From: Mycobacterium colombiense
Lineage (GTDB): Bacteria; Actinomycetota; Actinomycetes; Mycobacteriales; Mycobacteriaceae
Assembly: GCF_001953985.1 (NCBI RefSeq)
Contig: NZ_MBEI01000061.1
Coordinates: 1 to 64,000, forward strand
Length of the DNA stretch: 64,000 nt
Direction: 5' to 3'
In this document: positions 37,998 to 45,275 of the stretch, one piece after another
How positions within the stretch are numbered: position 1 is the stretch's first letter
How the letters are laid out: each line of letters opens with the position of its first letter
Position numbers and translations under genes: made by a program
The notes under the pieces: generated by a model
Databases searched by the model: none
Seen by the model: the letters and a program-made list of their open reading frames with translations, nothing else
What the model was told of the DNA's origin: nothing

Positions 37998-38954
37998 TCA
38001 CACCTCGGTCGGTGTGGGGACCACCCGAGCGCCCACCACCGGCCCGCTGGCGACCCGCACCGTGCGGCACACGCCTGCCCCCGACACCTCGGTGCCGACG
38101 TCGACCGCGGCGGCCGCCGACGAGCACAGGAAGGCACACGTCGGGCCCGACCCGGACACGATCCCGGCCAGCGCCCCGGCCGCTACGCCGGCGCGCAACG
38201 TCCGTCGCAGGGCGGGGTGCAGGCTCACCGCGGCCGCCTGCATCTCGTTGCCCAACAGCGGCGCCAGCTGCGGGGCGTCGCCGGCGGCCAGGGCGGCCAG
38301 CACCGGTCCGGGAGCGGGTAGCCGGGGCGGGTCCCCCGCCTCGCGCAGCCGGTCCAGTTCGGCGAAGACGGCCGGCGTCAGCAGCTCACTGTCGGCGAAC
38401 GCCAGCACCCAGTGGAACGTGTTGCGGGACAACACCGTCGCCAACTCCTCGCCGCGTCCGGTGCCCAGCGCGGTTCCGCCGTGCAGCGCGAACGGGACGT
38501 CGCTGCCCAACCGGGCGGCCAGCGCGCGCAGGTCGCGGCGCGGAACGTTGAGTTCCCACAGCGAGTTCATCGCGACCAGCACGGCCGCCGCGTCGGCGCT
38601 GCCGCCGGCCATTCCGCCGGCCACCGGAATCGACTTGTCGATGATGATCGACACATCCGGTGCCCGGCCGACGTGTTCGGCCATCAGCTCGGCGGCCTGC
38701 CAGGCGAGATTGCGCTCGTCGGCGGGCAGCTTCTCGGCGCCCTCGCCGACGATCTCGAGCGAGAGCACATCGGCATTGCGAACCGTCACCTCGTCGAGCA
38801 GCGAAACGGCCTGAAAGATCGTGTTCAGCTCGTGATAGCCGTCCTCGCGGCGGTCGCCGACCGCCAGGTAGAGGTTGACTTTTCCGGGAGCCCGAACGGT
38901 GACCGACCCGGTGGGCACCCAAGCCGCGGCGGTGTTGCCGTCAGACGCTGACAC
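37998..38954 (-). CDS. ispE: 4-diphosphocytidyl-2-C-methylerythritol kinase
   Basis: 318 residues, GHMP kinase of the MEP isoprenoid pathway. Motifs: APGKVNLYLAVGDRREDGYHEL near the N-terminus, the phosphate loop PVAGGMAGGSADAAAVL, and GSGPTCAFL near the C-terminus. A -10 box lies 6 nt before GTG 38954, supporting a leaderless start there; GTG 38918 (306 residues) matches the M. tuberculosis annotation and is the alternative. The isoprenoids made also feed decaprenyl phosphate, the lipid carrier of envelope sugars. Confidence 0.94.
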   Translation of the reverse strand: MSASDGNTAAAWVPTGSVTVRAPGKVNLYLAVGDRREDGYHELNTIFQAVSLLDEVTVRNADVLSLEIVGEGAEKLPADERNLAWQAAELMAEHVGRAPDVSIIIDKSIPVAGGMAGGSADAAAVLVAMNSLWELNVPRRDLRALAARLGSDVPFALHGGTALGTGRGEELATVLSRNTFHWVLAFADSELLTPAVFAELDRLREAGDPPRLPAPGPVLAALAAGDAPQLAPLLGNEMQAAAVSLHPALRRTLRAGVAAGALAGIVSGSGPTCAFLCSSAAAAVDVGTEVSGAGVCRTVRVASGPVVGARVVPTPTEV

Positions 38955-38960
38955 GGCAGC

Positions 38961-38966
38961 AGACTA
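38961..38966 (-). promoter_or_regulatory. Candidate internal -10 box for ispE
   Basis: TAGTCT on the minus strand, 6 nt before GTG 38954 and within the 60-bp gap after ksgA. It would let ispE be expressed, leaderless, separately from rpfB-ksgA. Confidence 0.45.
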
Positions 38967-39014
38967 TCGCTGCTGAGAGCCAACCACACGCAACGGCGCC
39001 CCGGCGGTCCCCCG

Positions 39015-39959
39015 TCAGCCGGCCGACGCCCCCTGCTCGGCGCTCCGCGGAGTCGTCTCGGCGGCGCCGTGGGGGCGGTCGGCGGATCGCTGCAACAACC
39101 GCACGAAGTCGTCGATCGAGAGCGTCTCACCGCGGCGGGCGGGGTCAATGCTGGCGGCCAGCAACCGATCCGCCGACTCGTTGCCCGAGCCGGCCCAGTC
39201 CACGAACGCGTTGCGGCAGGTCTTGCGCCGCTGCCCGAACGCGATGTCGACGAGTGCGAACACCTCGCGACGGAACGCCTCGTCGGCGGGCCACGGCGAG
39301 GTCGCGTAGCGGTCGATGCGCACCAGCCCGGAGTAGACCCGGGGAATCGGCCAGAACACGGTCGGCGACACCATGCCGCAACGACGAACCCGGCCGAAGA
39401 AGCGCACCTTGACGCTCGGCACGCCGTACTCCTTGCCGCCCGGCTCGGCGGCCAGTCGCTCGGCGACCTCGGCCTGCACCATCACCGTCACGGTGTGAAT
39501 GGACGGGAACTCGGCCAGCAGGTGCAGCAGCGCCGGGACGGCGACGTTGTACGGCAGGTTGGCGACCACGGCGGTCGGCTGCACCACCAGGTCGTCGCGG
39601 CGCAGGGTCAACACGTCGCGGTTGACCACCGTCAGGCGCTGGCTTTCGCTGGTGGAGTGCTCGGCGACGGTCTGGGGCAGCCGTTCGGCCAGCACCGGGT
39701 CGATTTCGACGGCGGTGACGGGCGAGCCGCGGTCGAGCAACGCCAGGGTGAGCGACCCGAGGCCGGGCCCGACCTCCAGGACGTGGTCAGACCGGCTCAC
39801 CCCGGAGGTCGAGACTATCCGGCGCACCGTATTTGCGTCGTGGACGAAGTTTTGGCCCAGGGATTTCCGTGGCCGAAATTCAAGTTCTTTGGCCAGCCGC
39901 CTGATCTCGGTACGCCCGAGTAGCCGGATGGTCAGCGTGCACCAGCTCTTCCGCTGCAC
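39015..39959 (-). CDS. ksgA: 16S rRNA dimethyladenosine transferase KsgA
   Basis: 314 residues from GTG 39959, which aligns with the start I remember for Rv1010 (eight residues before LTIRLLGRTE). SAM-dependent methylase: SLGQNFVHD, EVGPGLGSLTLALL (SAM loop), VEIDP, VNRDVL, and catalytic NLPYNVAVP. It dimethylates two adjacent adenines near the 3' end of 16S rRNA during 30S assembly. It overlaps the end of rpfB by 28 nt, so it is translationally coupled to a cell-wall gene. Confidence 0.95.
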   Translation of the reverse strand: MQRKSWCTLTIRLLGRTEIRRLAKELEFRPRKSLGQNFVHDANTVRRIVSTSGVSRSDHVLEVGPGLGSLTLALLDRGSPVTAVEIDPVLAERLPQTVAEHSTSESQRLTVVNRDVLTLRRDDLVVQPTAVVANLPYNVAVPALLHLLAEFPSIHTVTVMVQAEVAERLAAEPGGKEYGVPSVKVRFFGRVRRCGMVSPTVFWPIPRVYSGLVRIDRYATSPWPADEAFRREVFALVDIAFGQRRKTCRNAFVDWAGSGNESADRLLAASIDPARRGETLSIDDFVRLLQRSADRPHGAAETTPRSAEQGASAG

Positions 39960-41020
39960 ACTGGCCACGCACCCCAACCCTGGCGCTCTCGGGTCACCTC
40001 GGCAACGGTGATCTGCTCCTCGCGGGTGGCCAGGTCGGCGCGCGACGCGAACCGCAAACCGCCGTTGCGCTCCCACGTGCCCTGGTCGAACTGCACACCG
40101 CCGTAATACCCGTTGCCGGTGTTGATAGCCCAGTTTCCACCGGCCTCACAGCCCGCGATCGCGTCCCAGATGGAACCGTCGCTGACCGGAGGCACCTCGG
40201 TGCCGGGCTTGGTGCCGATGCGGACCACGGAGTCGCGGGCGGGCGTGATCACCGTGTTGGCGATCGGCAGCCGGCCGGTCTCGACGCCGTTGACGGTGGC
40301 CACCGAGAAGGTGACGTCCTGCGTGCCCGGGCTGCCCGGATCCTCGACGACCTGGCGGCTCATGTTCATGCCCGGATCGTCGATGCGACGGGCGTTGGGG
40401 GGCAGCGGGATCCGCTCGGTCACCTGCTGGATCCGGTTGCGGGTCACCTGGACTTCCATCCCGTCGACGATCGGCGCCGTCGCGGCGGGCACCACCTGGT
40501 CGCTGTCGAGCAGCGGCGCGCCGGCGGCGCTCAGCAGGCCGGCGACGTTCGGTGCCGCCAGGTGCACATTGCGGATCGCGCCGGCGTCGTTGATGCGGAC
40601 GGTCTTGGCGCTGACGACGGGCAGCGCCATTCCGGCCAGCGGAACGCGGCTGCCGCGGTTGGCCGCGGCCGGGGCGGTGTCAGTCATCGCCAGCTGGGCC
40701 AGCGCCTCGTCGACGGTCGATGCGGTGGTCCACACCTGCTTGGTGTCATGGCCGTCCAGCGAGATCTGCAGCGGACGGCTGCGCCGCAACACGATCTTGC
40801 CGGCGTCGTGCACCGCGACATCCCCGGCGGGATACAGGTCGTCGCGCTCGTCGATGGCGAAACCGTTCTCCTCGACGACGTCGATCACCCGGGACTTCAT
40901 GGTGGTCACCTGCATCGCGACCCCGTCGACGGTCAACGTCACCGTCTTACACACCGAGACCGCGTATCCGCCCGCGAATGCCAGGACTACCAGCAGCCCT
41001 CCGACTACGAGCCGCAACAT
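39932..41020 (-). CDS. rpfB: Resuscitation-promoting factor RpfB
   Basis: 362 residues from ATG 41020 (MLRLVVGG), the length known for Rv1009. A signal anchor (about 1-22), three DUF348 repeats (about 25-190), a G5 domain (about 195-275) and a C-terminal Rpf lysozyme-like domain, IWDAIAGCEAGGNWAINTGN...GYYGGVQFDQGTW, with the catalytic Glu and a disulfide pair. It cleaves peptidoglycan with RipA and promotes exit from dormancy. A TTG at 41059 would add 13 residues. Overlaps ksgA. Confidence 0.96.
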   Translation of the reverse strand: MLRLVVGGLLVVLAFAGGYAVSVCKTVTLTVDGVAMQVTTMKSRVIDVVEENGFAIDERDDLYPAGDVAVHDAGKIVLRRSRPLQISLDGHDTKQVWTTASTVDEALAQLAMTDTAPAAANRGSRVPLAGMALPVVSAKTVRINDAGAIRNVHLAAPNVAGLLSAAGAPLLDSDQVVPAATAPIVDGMEVQVTRNRIQQVTERIPLPPNARRIDDPGMNMSRQVVEDPGSPGTQDVTFSVATVNGVETGRLPIANTVITPARDSVVRIGTKPGTEVPPVSDGSIWDAIAGCEAGGNWAINTGNGYYGGVQFDQGTWERNGGLRFASRADLATREEQITVAEVTRERQGWGAWPVCSGRAGAR

Positions 41021-41113
41021 CGGCGACGGGGACTGATGAAGTTTTGTCAATACACTCAACGCGCGCTACCCAACCCTCAACAACCCACTCATTCAGCAGC
41101 AAGTCACAAATTA

Positions 41114-41130
41114 AGGGCCCATAAGGCCCT
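41114..41130 (-). promoter_or_regulatory. Terminator-like hairpin in the rpfB leader
   Basis: On the minus strand AGGGCC-TTATG-GGCCCT is followed by TAATTTGTGA, a short T-containing run, 93 nt upstream of the rpfB start. Work on M. tuberculosis describes an RNA switch with a conditional terminator before the rpfB-ksgA-ispE operon; this hairpin is a candidate for the equivalent. Which form is the anti-terminator is not resolved here. Confidence 0.5.
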
Positions 41131-41184
41131 ACCGTTCGATCACAAGACGGTAACGAACCGGTCACTGTCGGGCAACTCCGACGC

Positions 41185-41205
41185 GGCGAATTTAAACAAT
41201 TCGCC
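41185..41205 (-). other. 8-bp hairpin after tatD
   Basis: GGCGAATT-GTTTA-AATTCGCC, a perfect inverted repeat 12 nt beyond the tatD stop. It may end the tatD mRNA (no U run) or be an operator for the rpfB promoter. Confidence 0.4.
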
Positions 41206-41217
41206 AGGTCGTTTACG

Positions 41218-42054
41218 TCACACGGTGACCAATCCGTACACCCGTCGAGCATTGCCCGTGGTTATCTCGGCCAGCTCTTCCGGGCGACGATCCACCAGTT
41301 CGGCGATCGCGCGAACAGTATAAGGAAGGCAATACGGCTCATTCGCCGTCCCCCTATACGGATGGGGCGTCAAGAATGGTGCGTCGGTCTCCACCAGCAG
41401 CTGTTCCGGCGGTATCAAGGGGACGGCTTCGCGCAGGGCGTGCGCGTTCCGGAAGCTCGCGGTGCCGGACAGGCTCAGCAGCCATCCGGCGTCCACGCAG
41501 CGGCGGGCCATGGCGGCATCCGAGGAAAAGCAGTGGAAGATCACCGCGTCCGGGGCGCCCTCGGCCGCCAGCACGTCGAGCACTTCTGCGTCGGCGTCGC
41601 GGTTGTGGATCATCAGCGGTTTGCCACACCGCTTCGCCAGGTCGATGTGCCAGGCGAACGCCTCCCGCTGCACGGCCGGCTCGGCGCAGCCGTCCAGGCG
41701 GCCGGGCCAATACAGGTCCAGGCCGGTCTCGCCGACGGCCACCACCCTGGGGTGGGCCACCAGTCGCTCGATTTCGGCGCGGGCGGGGTCGTCGAGCGCG
41801 CCGGCCCGGGTCGGGTGCAGGGCCACCGCGGCGTAGACCCGCGGGTCCCACTCGGCGGCGCGGGTGACCCAGCGCGCCGAGTCCAGGTCGTCGGCGATCG
41901 TGACGACCGCACCCACCCCGACCGCCGCGGCGCGGTCCACGATGGCCCGCACCCCCTCGGCGTCGGCGGCGCCACACGCATCCAGGTGGGTGTGCGCATC
42001 GACGAGCGGGCTCAACGGCTCGGGGGCCGGGGGCGGCCGGCGTTTGGAACTCAC
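41218..42054 (-). CDS. tatD: TatD-family metal-dependent DNase
   Basis: 278 residues from GTG 42054, chosen because a -10 box (TATTGT) lies 6 nt upstream, fitting a leaderless mRNA; GTG 42060 is the other option. TIM-barrel hydrolase motifs: VDAHTHLDA, VGETGLDLYW, IHNRDAD, FHCFSSD and VETDAPFLTP supply the metal-binding His, Asp and Glu. It acts in DNA repair or nucleic acid turnover. Divergent from metG. Confidence 0.94.
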   Translation of the reverse strand: MSSKRRPPPAPEPLSPLVDAHTHLDACGAADAEGVRAIVDRAAAVGVGAVVTIADDLDSARWVTRAAEWDPRVYAAVALHPTRAGALDDPARAEIERLVAHPRVVAVGETGLDLYWPGRLDGCAEPAVQREAFAWHIDLAKRCGKPLMIHNRDADAEVLDVLAAEGAPDAVIFHCFSSDAAMARRCVDAGWLLSLSGTASFRNAHALREAVPLIPPEQLLVETDAPFLTPHPYRGTANEPYCLPYTVRAIAELVDRRPEELAEITTGNARRVYGLVTV

Positions 42055-42060
42055 GCGCAC

Positions 42061-42093
42061 ACAATAGGTCGCCCCCAAATAAGGTTGGGGGCG
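42061..42093. promoter_or_regulatory. Bidirectional leaderless promoter between tatD and metG
   Basis: The plus strand has TAAGGT (42080-42085) ending 8 nt before metG ATG; the minus strand has TATTGT (42066-42061) ending 6 nt before tatD GTG. Both fit TANNNT at leaderless spacing. An inverted repeat CGCCCCCA/TGGGGGCG (42070-42077, 42086-42093) encloses the metG -10 box. Confidence 0.55.
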
Positions 42094-43650
42094 ATGAGGC
42101 CCTATTACGTCACCACCGCGATCACCTACCCCAATGGCGATCCGCACATCGGGCACGCGTACGAGTACATCGCAACCGACGCGATCGCCCGGTTCAAGCG
42201 GCTCGACGGGTTCGATGTGCGGTTTCTGACCGGCACCGACGAGCACGGCCTCAAGATGGTCGAAACGGCGGCGGCCGAGGGCATCCCGACACCCGAGCTG
42301 GCGCGGCGCAACTCCGATGTGTTCCAGCGGCTGCAGGAGCGGTTGAACATCTCCTTCGACCGGTTCATCCGCACCACCGATCCCGACCACCACGAGGCAT
42401 CCAAGGAGATTTGGCGCCGGATGTCGGCGGCCGGTGACATCTACCTGGACACCTACTCGGGCTGGTACTCGGTGCGCGACGAACGCTTCTTCGTCGAATC
42501 GGAGACCAAACTCCTCGAGGACGGGACCCGGCTGGCCGTGGAGACCGGCGCGCCGGTGACCTGGACCGAGGAGCAGACCTACTTCTTCCGGCTCTCGGCC
42601 TACACCGACAAGCTGCTAGCCCACTACGAGGCGAACCCCGACTTCATCGCGCCCGACGTGCGGCGCAACGAGGTGGTCAGCTTCGTCTCGGGCGGGCTGC
42701 GCGACCTGTCCATCTCGCGCACCTCGTTCGACTGGGGCGTGCAGGTGCCCGAGCATCCCGACCACGTCATGTACGTCTGGGTCGACGCGCTCACCAACTA
42801 CCTGACCGGGGTCGGCTACCCGGACACGGAATCCGAGCGGTTCCGGCGCTACTGGCCGGCCGACTTGCACATGATCGGCAAGGACATCATCCGCTTCCAC
42901 ACCGTGTACTGGCCGGCGTTTTTGATGTCGGCCGGAATCGAGCTGCCGCGTAGGGTTTTCGCGCACGGGTTCCTGCTCAACCGCGGCGAGAAGATGAGCA
43001 AGTCGGTGGGCAACGTGGTCGACCCGATCAACCTGATCGAGGAGTTCGGGGTAGATCAGGTGCGCTATTTCCTGCTGCGCGAAGTGCCCTTCGGCCAGGA
43101 CGGCAGCTTCAGCGAAGGCGCCATCGTCACCCGGATCAACTCCGACCTGGCCAACGAGCTGGGCAACCTGGCCCAACGGTCGTTGTCGATGATCGCCAAG
43201 AACCTCGATGGGGTCGTCCCCGAACCCGGTGAGCTGATTGCCGCCGACACCGAGTTGCTCGCCACGGCCGACGGGCTGTTGGAACGCGTGCGGGCCAGCT
43301 TCGACTCGCAGGCGATGCATCTGGGACTGGAAGCGATCTGGCTGATGCTCGGCGAGGCCAACAGGTACTTCTCGGCGCAGCAGCCGTGGGTGTTGCGCAA
43401 GAGCGAGTCCCAGGCCGATCAGGAACGATTCCGCACCGTCCTGTACGTCACCTGCGAGGCGGTCCGCATCGCCGCACTCCTGGTGCAGCCCGTGATGCCC
43501 GAATCGGCCGGCAAGCTGCTGGATCTGCTCGGCCAGCCGTCAGAGCAACGCGCGTTCGCCGCCGTCGGCACGCGCCTGGCTCCCGGCACGGCGCTGCCCG
43601 CTCCCGCGGGTGTGTTCCCCCGCTACCAGCCAATTTCCGAAGTCGAATGA
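42094..43650 (+). CDS. metG: Methionyl-tRNA synthetase
   Basis: 518 residues. HIGH motif in PNGDPHIGHAYEYIATD, KMSKS in GEKMSKSVGN, and the class Ia anticodon-binding helical domain toward the C-terminus. It charges tRNA-Met; it is a short form without the C-terminal tRNA-binding domain. Called metS (Rv1007c) in M. tuberculosis. Probably leaderless. This is the last gene of the conserved block before the accessory region. Confidence 0.97.
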   Translation: MRPYYVTTAITYPNGDPHIGHAYEYIATDAIARFKRLDGFDVRFLTGTDEHGLKMVETAAAEGIPTPELARRNSDVFQRLQERLNISFDRFIRTTDPDHHEASKEIWRRMSAAGDIYLDTYSGWYSVRDERFFVESETKLLEDGTRLAVETGAPVTWTEEQTYFFRLSAYTDKLLAHYEANPDFIAPDVRRNEVVSFVSGGLRDLSISRTSFDWGVQVPEHPDHVMYVWVDALTNYLTGVGYPDTESERFRRYWPADLHMIGKDIIRFHTVYWPAFLMSAGIELPRRVFAHGFLLNRGEKMSKSVGNVVDPINLIEEFGVDQVRYFLLREVPFGQDGSFSEGAIVTRINSDLANELGNLAQRSLSMIAKNLDGVVPEPGELIAADTELLATADGLLERVRASFDSQAMHLGLEAIWLMLGEANRYFSAQQPWVLRKSESQADQERFRTVLYVTCEAVRIAALLVQPVMPESAGKLLDLLGQPSEQRAFAAVGTRLAPGTALPAPAGVFPRYQPISEVE

Positions 43651-43749
43651 TCGCAACGCTCAAAGGCCGGTGAGCAGCGGCCAACGACGCGGACAATTCG
43701 ATTGACAATTCTGCGAGTTCGTCGACACGGCGAATACTTCTGCGCCGCT

Positions 43750-43767
43750 TTGGACAAAAGCGTCCAA
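43750..43767. promoter_or_regulatory. Inverted repeat upstream of the PAS gene
   Basis: TTGGAC-AAAAGC-GTCCAA, a perfect 6-bp dyad centred about 40 bp before the predicted transcription start. It could be a repressor or activator site. Confidence 0.4.
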
Positions 43768-43788
43768 CATAACTTCTCGCATGGACCA

Positions 43789-43794
43789 TAATCT
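43789..43794 (+). promoter_or_regulatory. Candidate -10 box, leaderless PAS gene
   Basis: TAATCT within CCATAATCTTC ends 5 nt before GTG 43800, so transcription should begin at or next to the start codon. Confidence 0.5.
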
Positions 43795-43799
43795 TCGGT

Positions 43800-44201
43800 G
43801 TGGAACGACGCCAGAACAGGCAACAGAGCCAATCGCCGATGACGACCCTGAAGGAGCTGCCCGCACTGGTGGTGCTGGAGCGGATCCCGGTTCCGGTGCT
43901 GGCCATCGGCGATGACGGCAGTATCTTGTTCGCCAACACCGCATTTGCCGACATGATGGGCTACGAGCCGGACGAGGCCCTGTCGCTGCGGTTCGAACAG
44001 ATCTTCCATCAGGCCCCGGCGTCGGATTCGCTGTTGGCGACTGTCCACGCTCTGGCGAACATGGTCGTCGAACTCGCGCACAAGGACGGCTCGGTGGTGC
44101 GCGCGATGATGAGCAAGTCCGCCGTGCGGCGGGCCGACGATCAGTTTGCCCTCGCGGCGTTCCAGGATCTGACCGAACAGCTCTGGGAAGAAGCGCGCTA
44201 G
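43800..44201 (+). CDS. Small PAS-domain protein
   Basis: 133 residues, almost all one PAS domain (about 20-125): ERIPVPVLAIGDDGSILFAN, TAFADMMGYEPDEAL, then GSVVRAMMSKSAVRR and a C-terminal helix. No kinase, cyclase or HTH is attached, so it probably senses a ligand or redox state and works by binding a partner. Start GTG with leaderless spacing. Convergent with the deacetylase gene (8-nt gap). Partner unknown. Confidence 0.85.
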   Translation: MERRQNRQQSQSPMTTLKELPALVVLERIPVPVLAIGDDGSILFANTAFADMMGYEPDEALSLRFEQIFHQAPASDSLLATVHALANMVVELAHKDGSVVRAMMSKSAVRRADDQFALAAFQDLTEQLWEEAR

Positions 44202-44209
44202 CGTCCCAG

Positions 44210-45262
44210 TCAGTGGCGCGAGGCAACGGCCGTCGCGCGCCGGCGGGGCAGGCCGCCGGAGACCATGAGCCGGAAGTAGTCGAACGAGGAATTGCCACCC
44301 ACCGCCAACCGTGGCAATGCCAGCGGGTCGCAGCGGCGATCGGCGAAGCCCGGCGCGGTGGACAGCGCCCAGCGCACCCCACGGCGGCGCAGCGCGTCCA
44401 TGGCTCGGGCATCGAAATCCTGCGGCCGGCCGTTCGGGTAGGCGAAAATTGTTGGCGCCAGCCCGGTCTCACGTTCCAGCGCCGCGCAGGAGTCGGCGAT
44501 CTCCTGCTCCACCTTGTCGTCGGCGCACCGCGCGAGGATGGGGTGGGTGACCGTGTGCGGATACAGCGTCACCAGAGGATCGGCGGCCATCCCCCGCGCT
44601 TCGTCCCAGCTGAGCATCCGGAACGGACCGGGGTCGCCGTCGTCGCGGTATCCGAGTGCGGCCAGGACCTCGTCCAGCACCTCGATGCGTTCCGCGTCGG
44701 CAAGGTTCTTCAACCCCTCTACGGCGGCGACGTAGACGGCGCCACGTTTGGCGCTGCCGTCGAGCGAGCGCGTCCCCAATCCCAGTGCGGCCAAATCAAC
44801 TTCGATGGCACTGCTGCGGGCGATCGCGAGCCACAGCCGGTCGGGCCACAAGGTTGCGCCGGTACCGATCGGGCCCGTCGCGAGGAACACCGCCGCGGGC
44901 AGGTTCAGCTCGCGCAGCACCGGCAGCGCGTGTGTCGCGAGGTTTCGGGTGCCGTCGTCGAACGTGATCGCCAGCGCGCGCGGCGGCAGCGTCCCGGCGG
45001 CAAGGCATGCGAGGGCCTCCTCGAGCGGCAGGACGTTGAAATGCTCACGGACGTAGCGTAATTGGCGGCGATACAGCTCTGCCCCGTTGACATGCCAGCA
45101 CGGCGGCGACAGCGGGTGGTCCTCCACGCCGTGGAACATGACGATGGCGAGCACATCGCGGTGCCGTCGCCGCGCCAGCGCCGGAACCCCGGCGGCGCAC
45201 AGTAATCCGGCCGCGATGTTCTTGACGGCCGGGCGCATCAACGCGCTCCTGACCCGTGCCAT
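44210..45262 (-). CDS. NodB-type polysaccharide deacetylase
   Basis: 350 residues. A basic, hydrophobic N-terminus may anchor it. The NodB domain shows the metal/catalytic Asp pair in AITFDDGTRN (about 108-117), the His motif YPHTVTHPIL (about 248-257), and a C-terminal APTIFAYPNGRPQDFD. It should remove N- or O-acetyl groups from a glycan. It lies 13 nt after the BcsB-like gene in the same direction, pointing to processing of the same polymer. The metal-binding residues are present. Confidence 0.9.
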   Translation of the reverse strand: MARVRSALMRPAVKNIAAGLLCAAGVPALARRRHRDVLAIVMFHGVEDHPLSPPCWHVNGAELYRRQLRYVREHFNVLPLEEALACLAAGTLPPRALAITFDDGTRNLATHALPVLRELNLPAAVFLATGPIGTGATLWPDRLWLAIARSSAIEVDLAALGLGTRSLDGSAKRGAVYVAAVEGLKNLADAERIEVLDEVLAALGYRDDGDPGPFRMLSWDEARGMAADPLVTLYPHTVTHPILARCADDKVEQEIADSCAALERETGLAPTIFAYPNGRPQDFDARAMDALRRRGVRWALSTAPGFADRRCDPLALPRLAVGGNSSFDYFRLMVSGGLPRRRATAVASRH

Positions 45263-45275
45263 CAAGCGTCAAACC

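Noticed and set aside
39932..39968. GTG 39968 as the ksgA start
   Set aside because: GTG 39959 aligns with the N-terminus I remember for Rv1010; 39968 only lengthens the overlap with rpfB.
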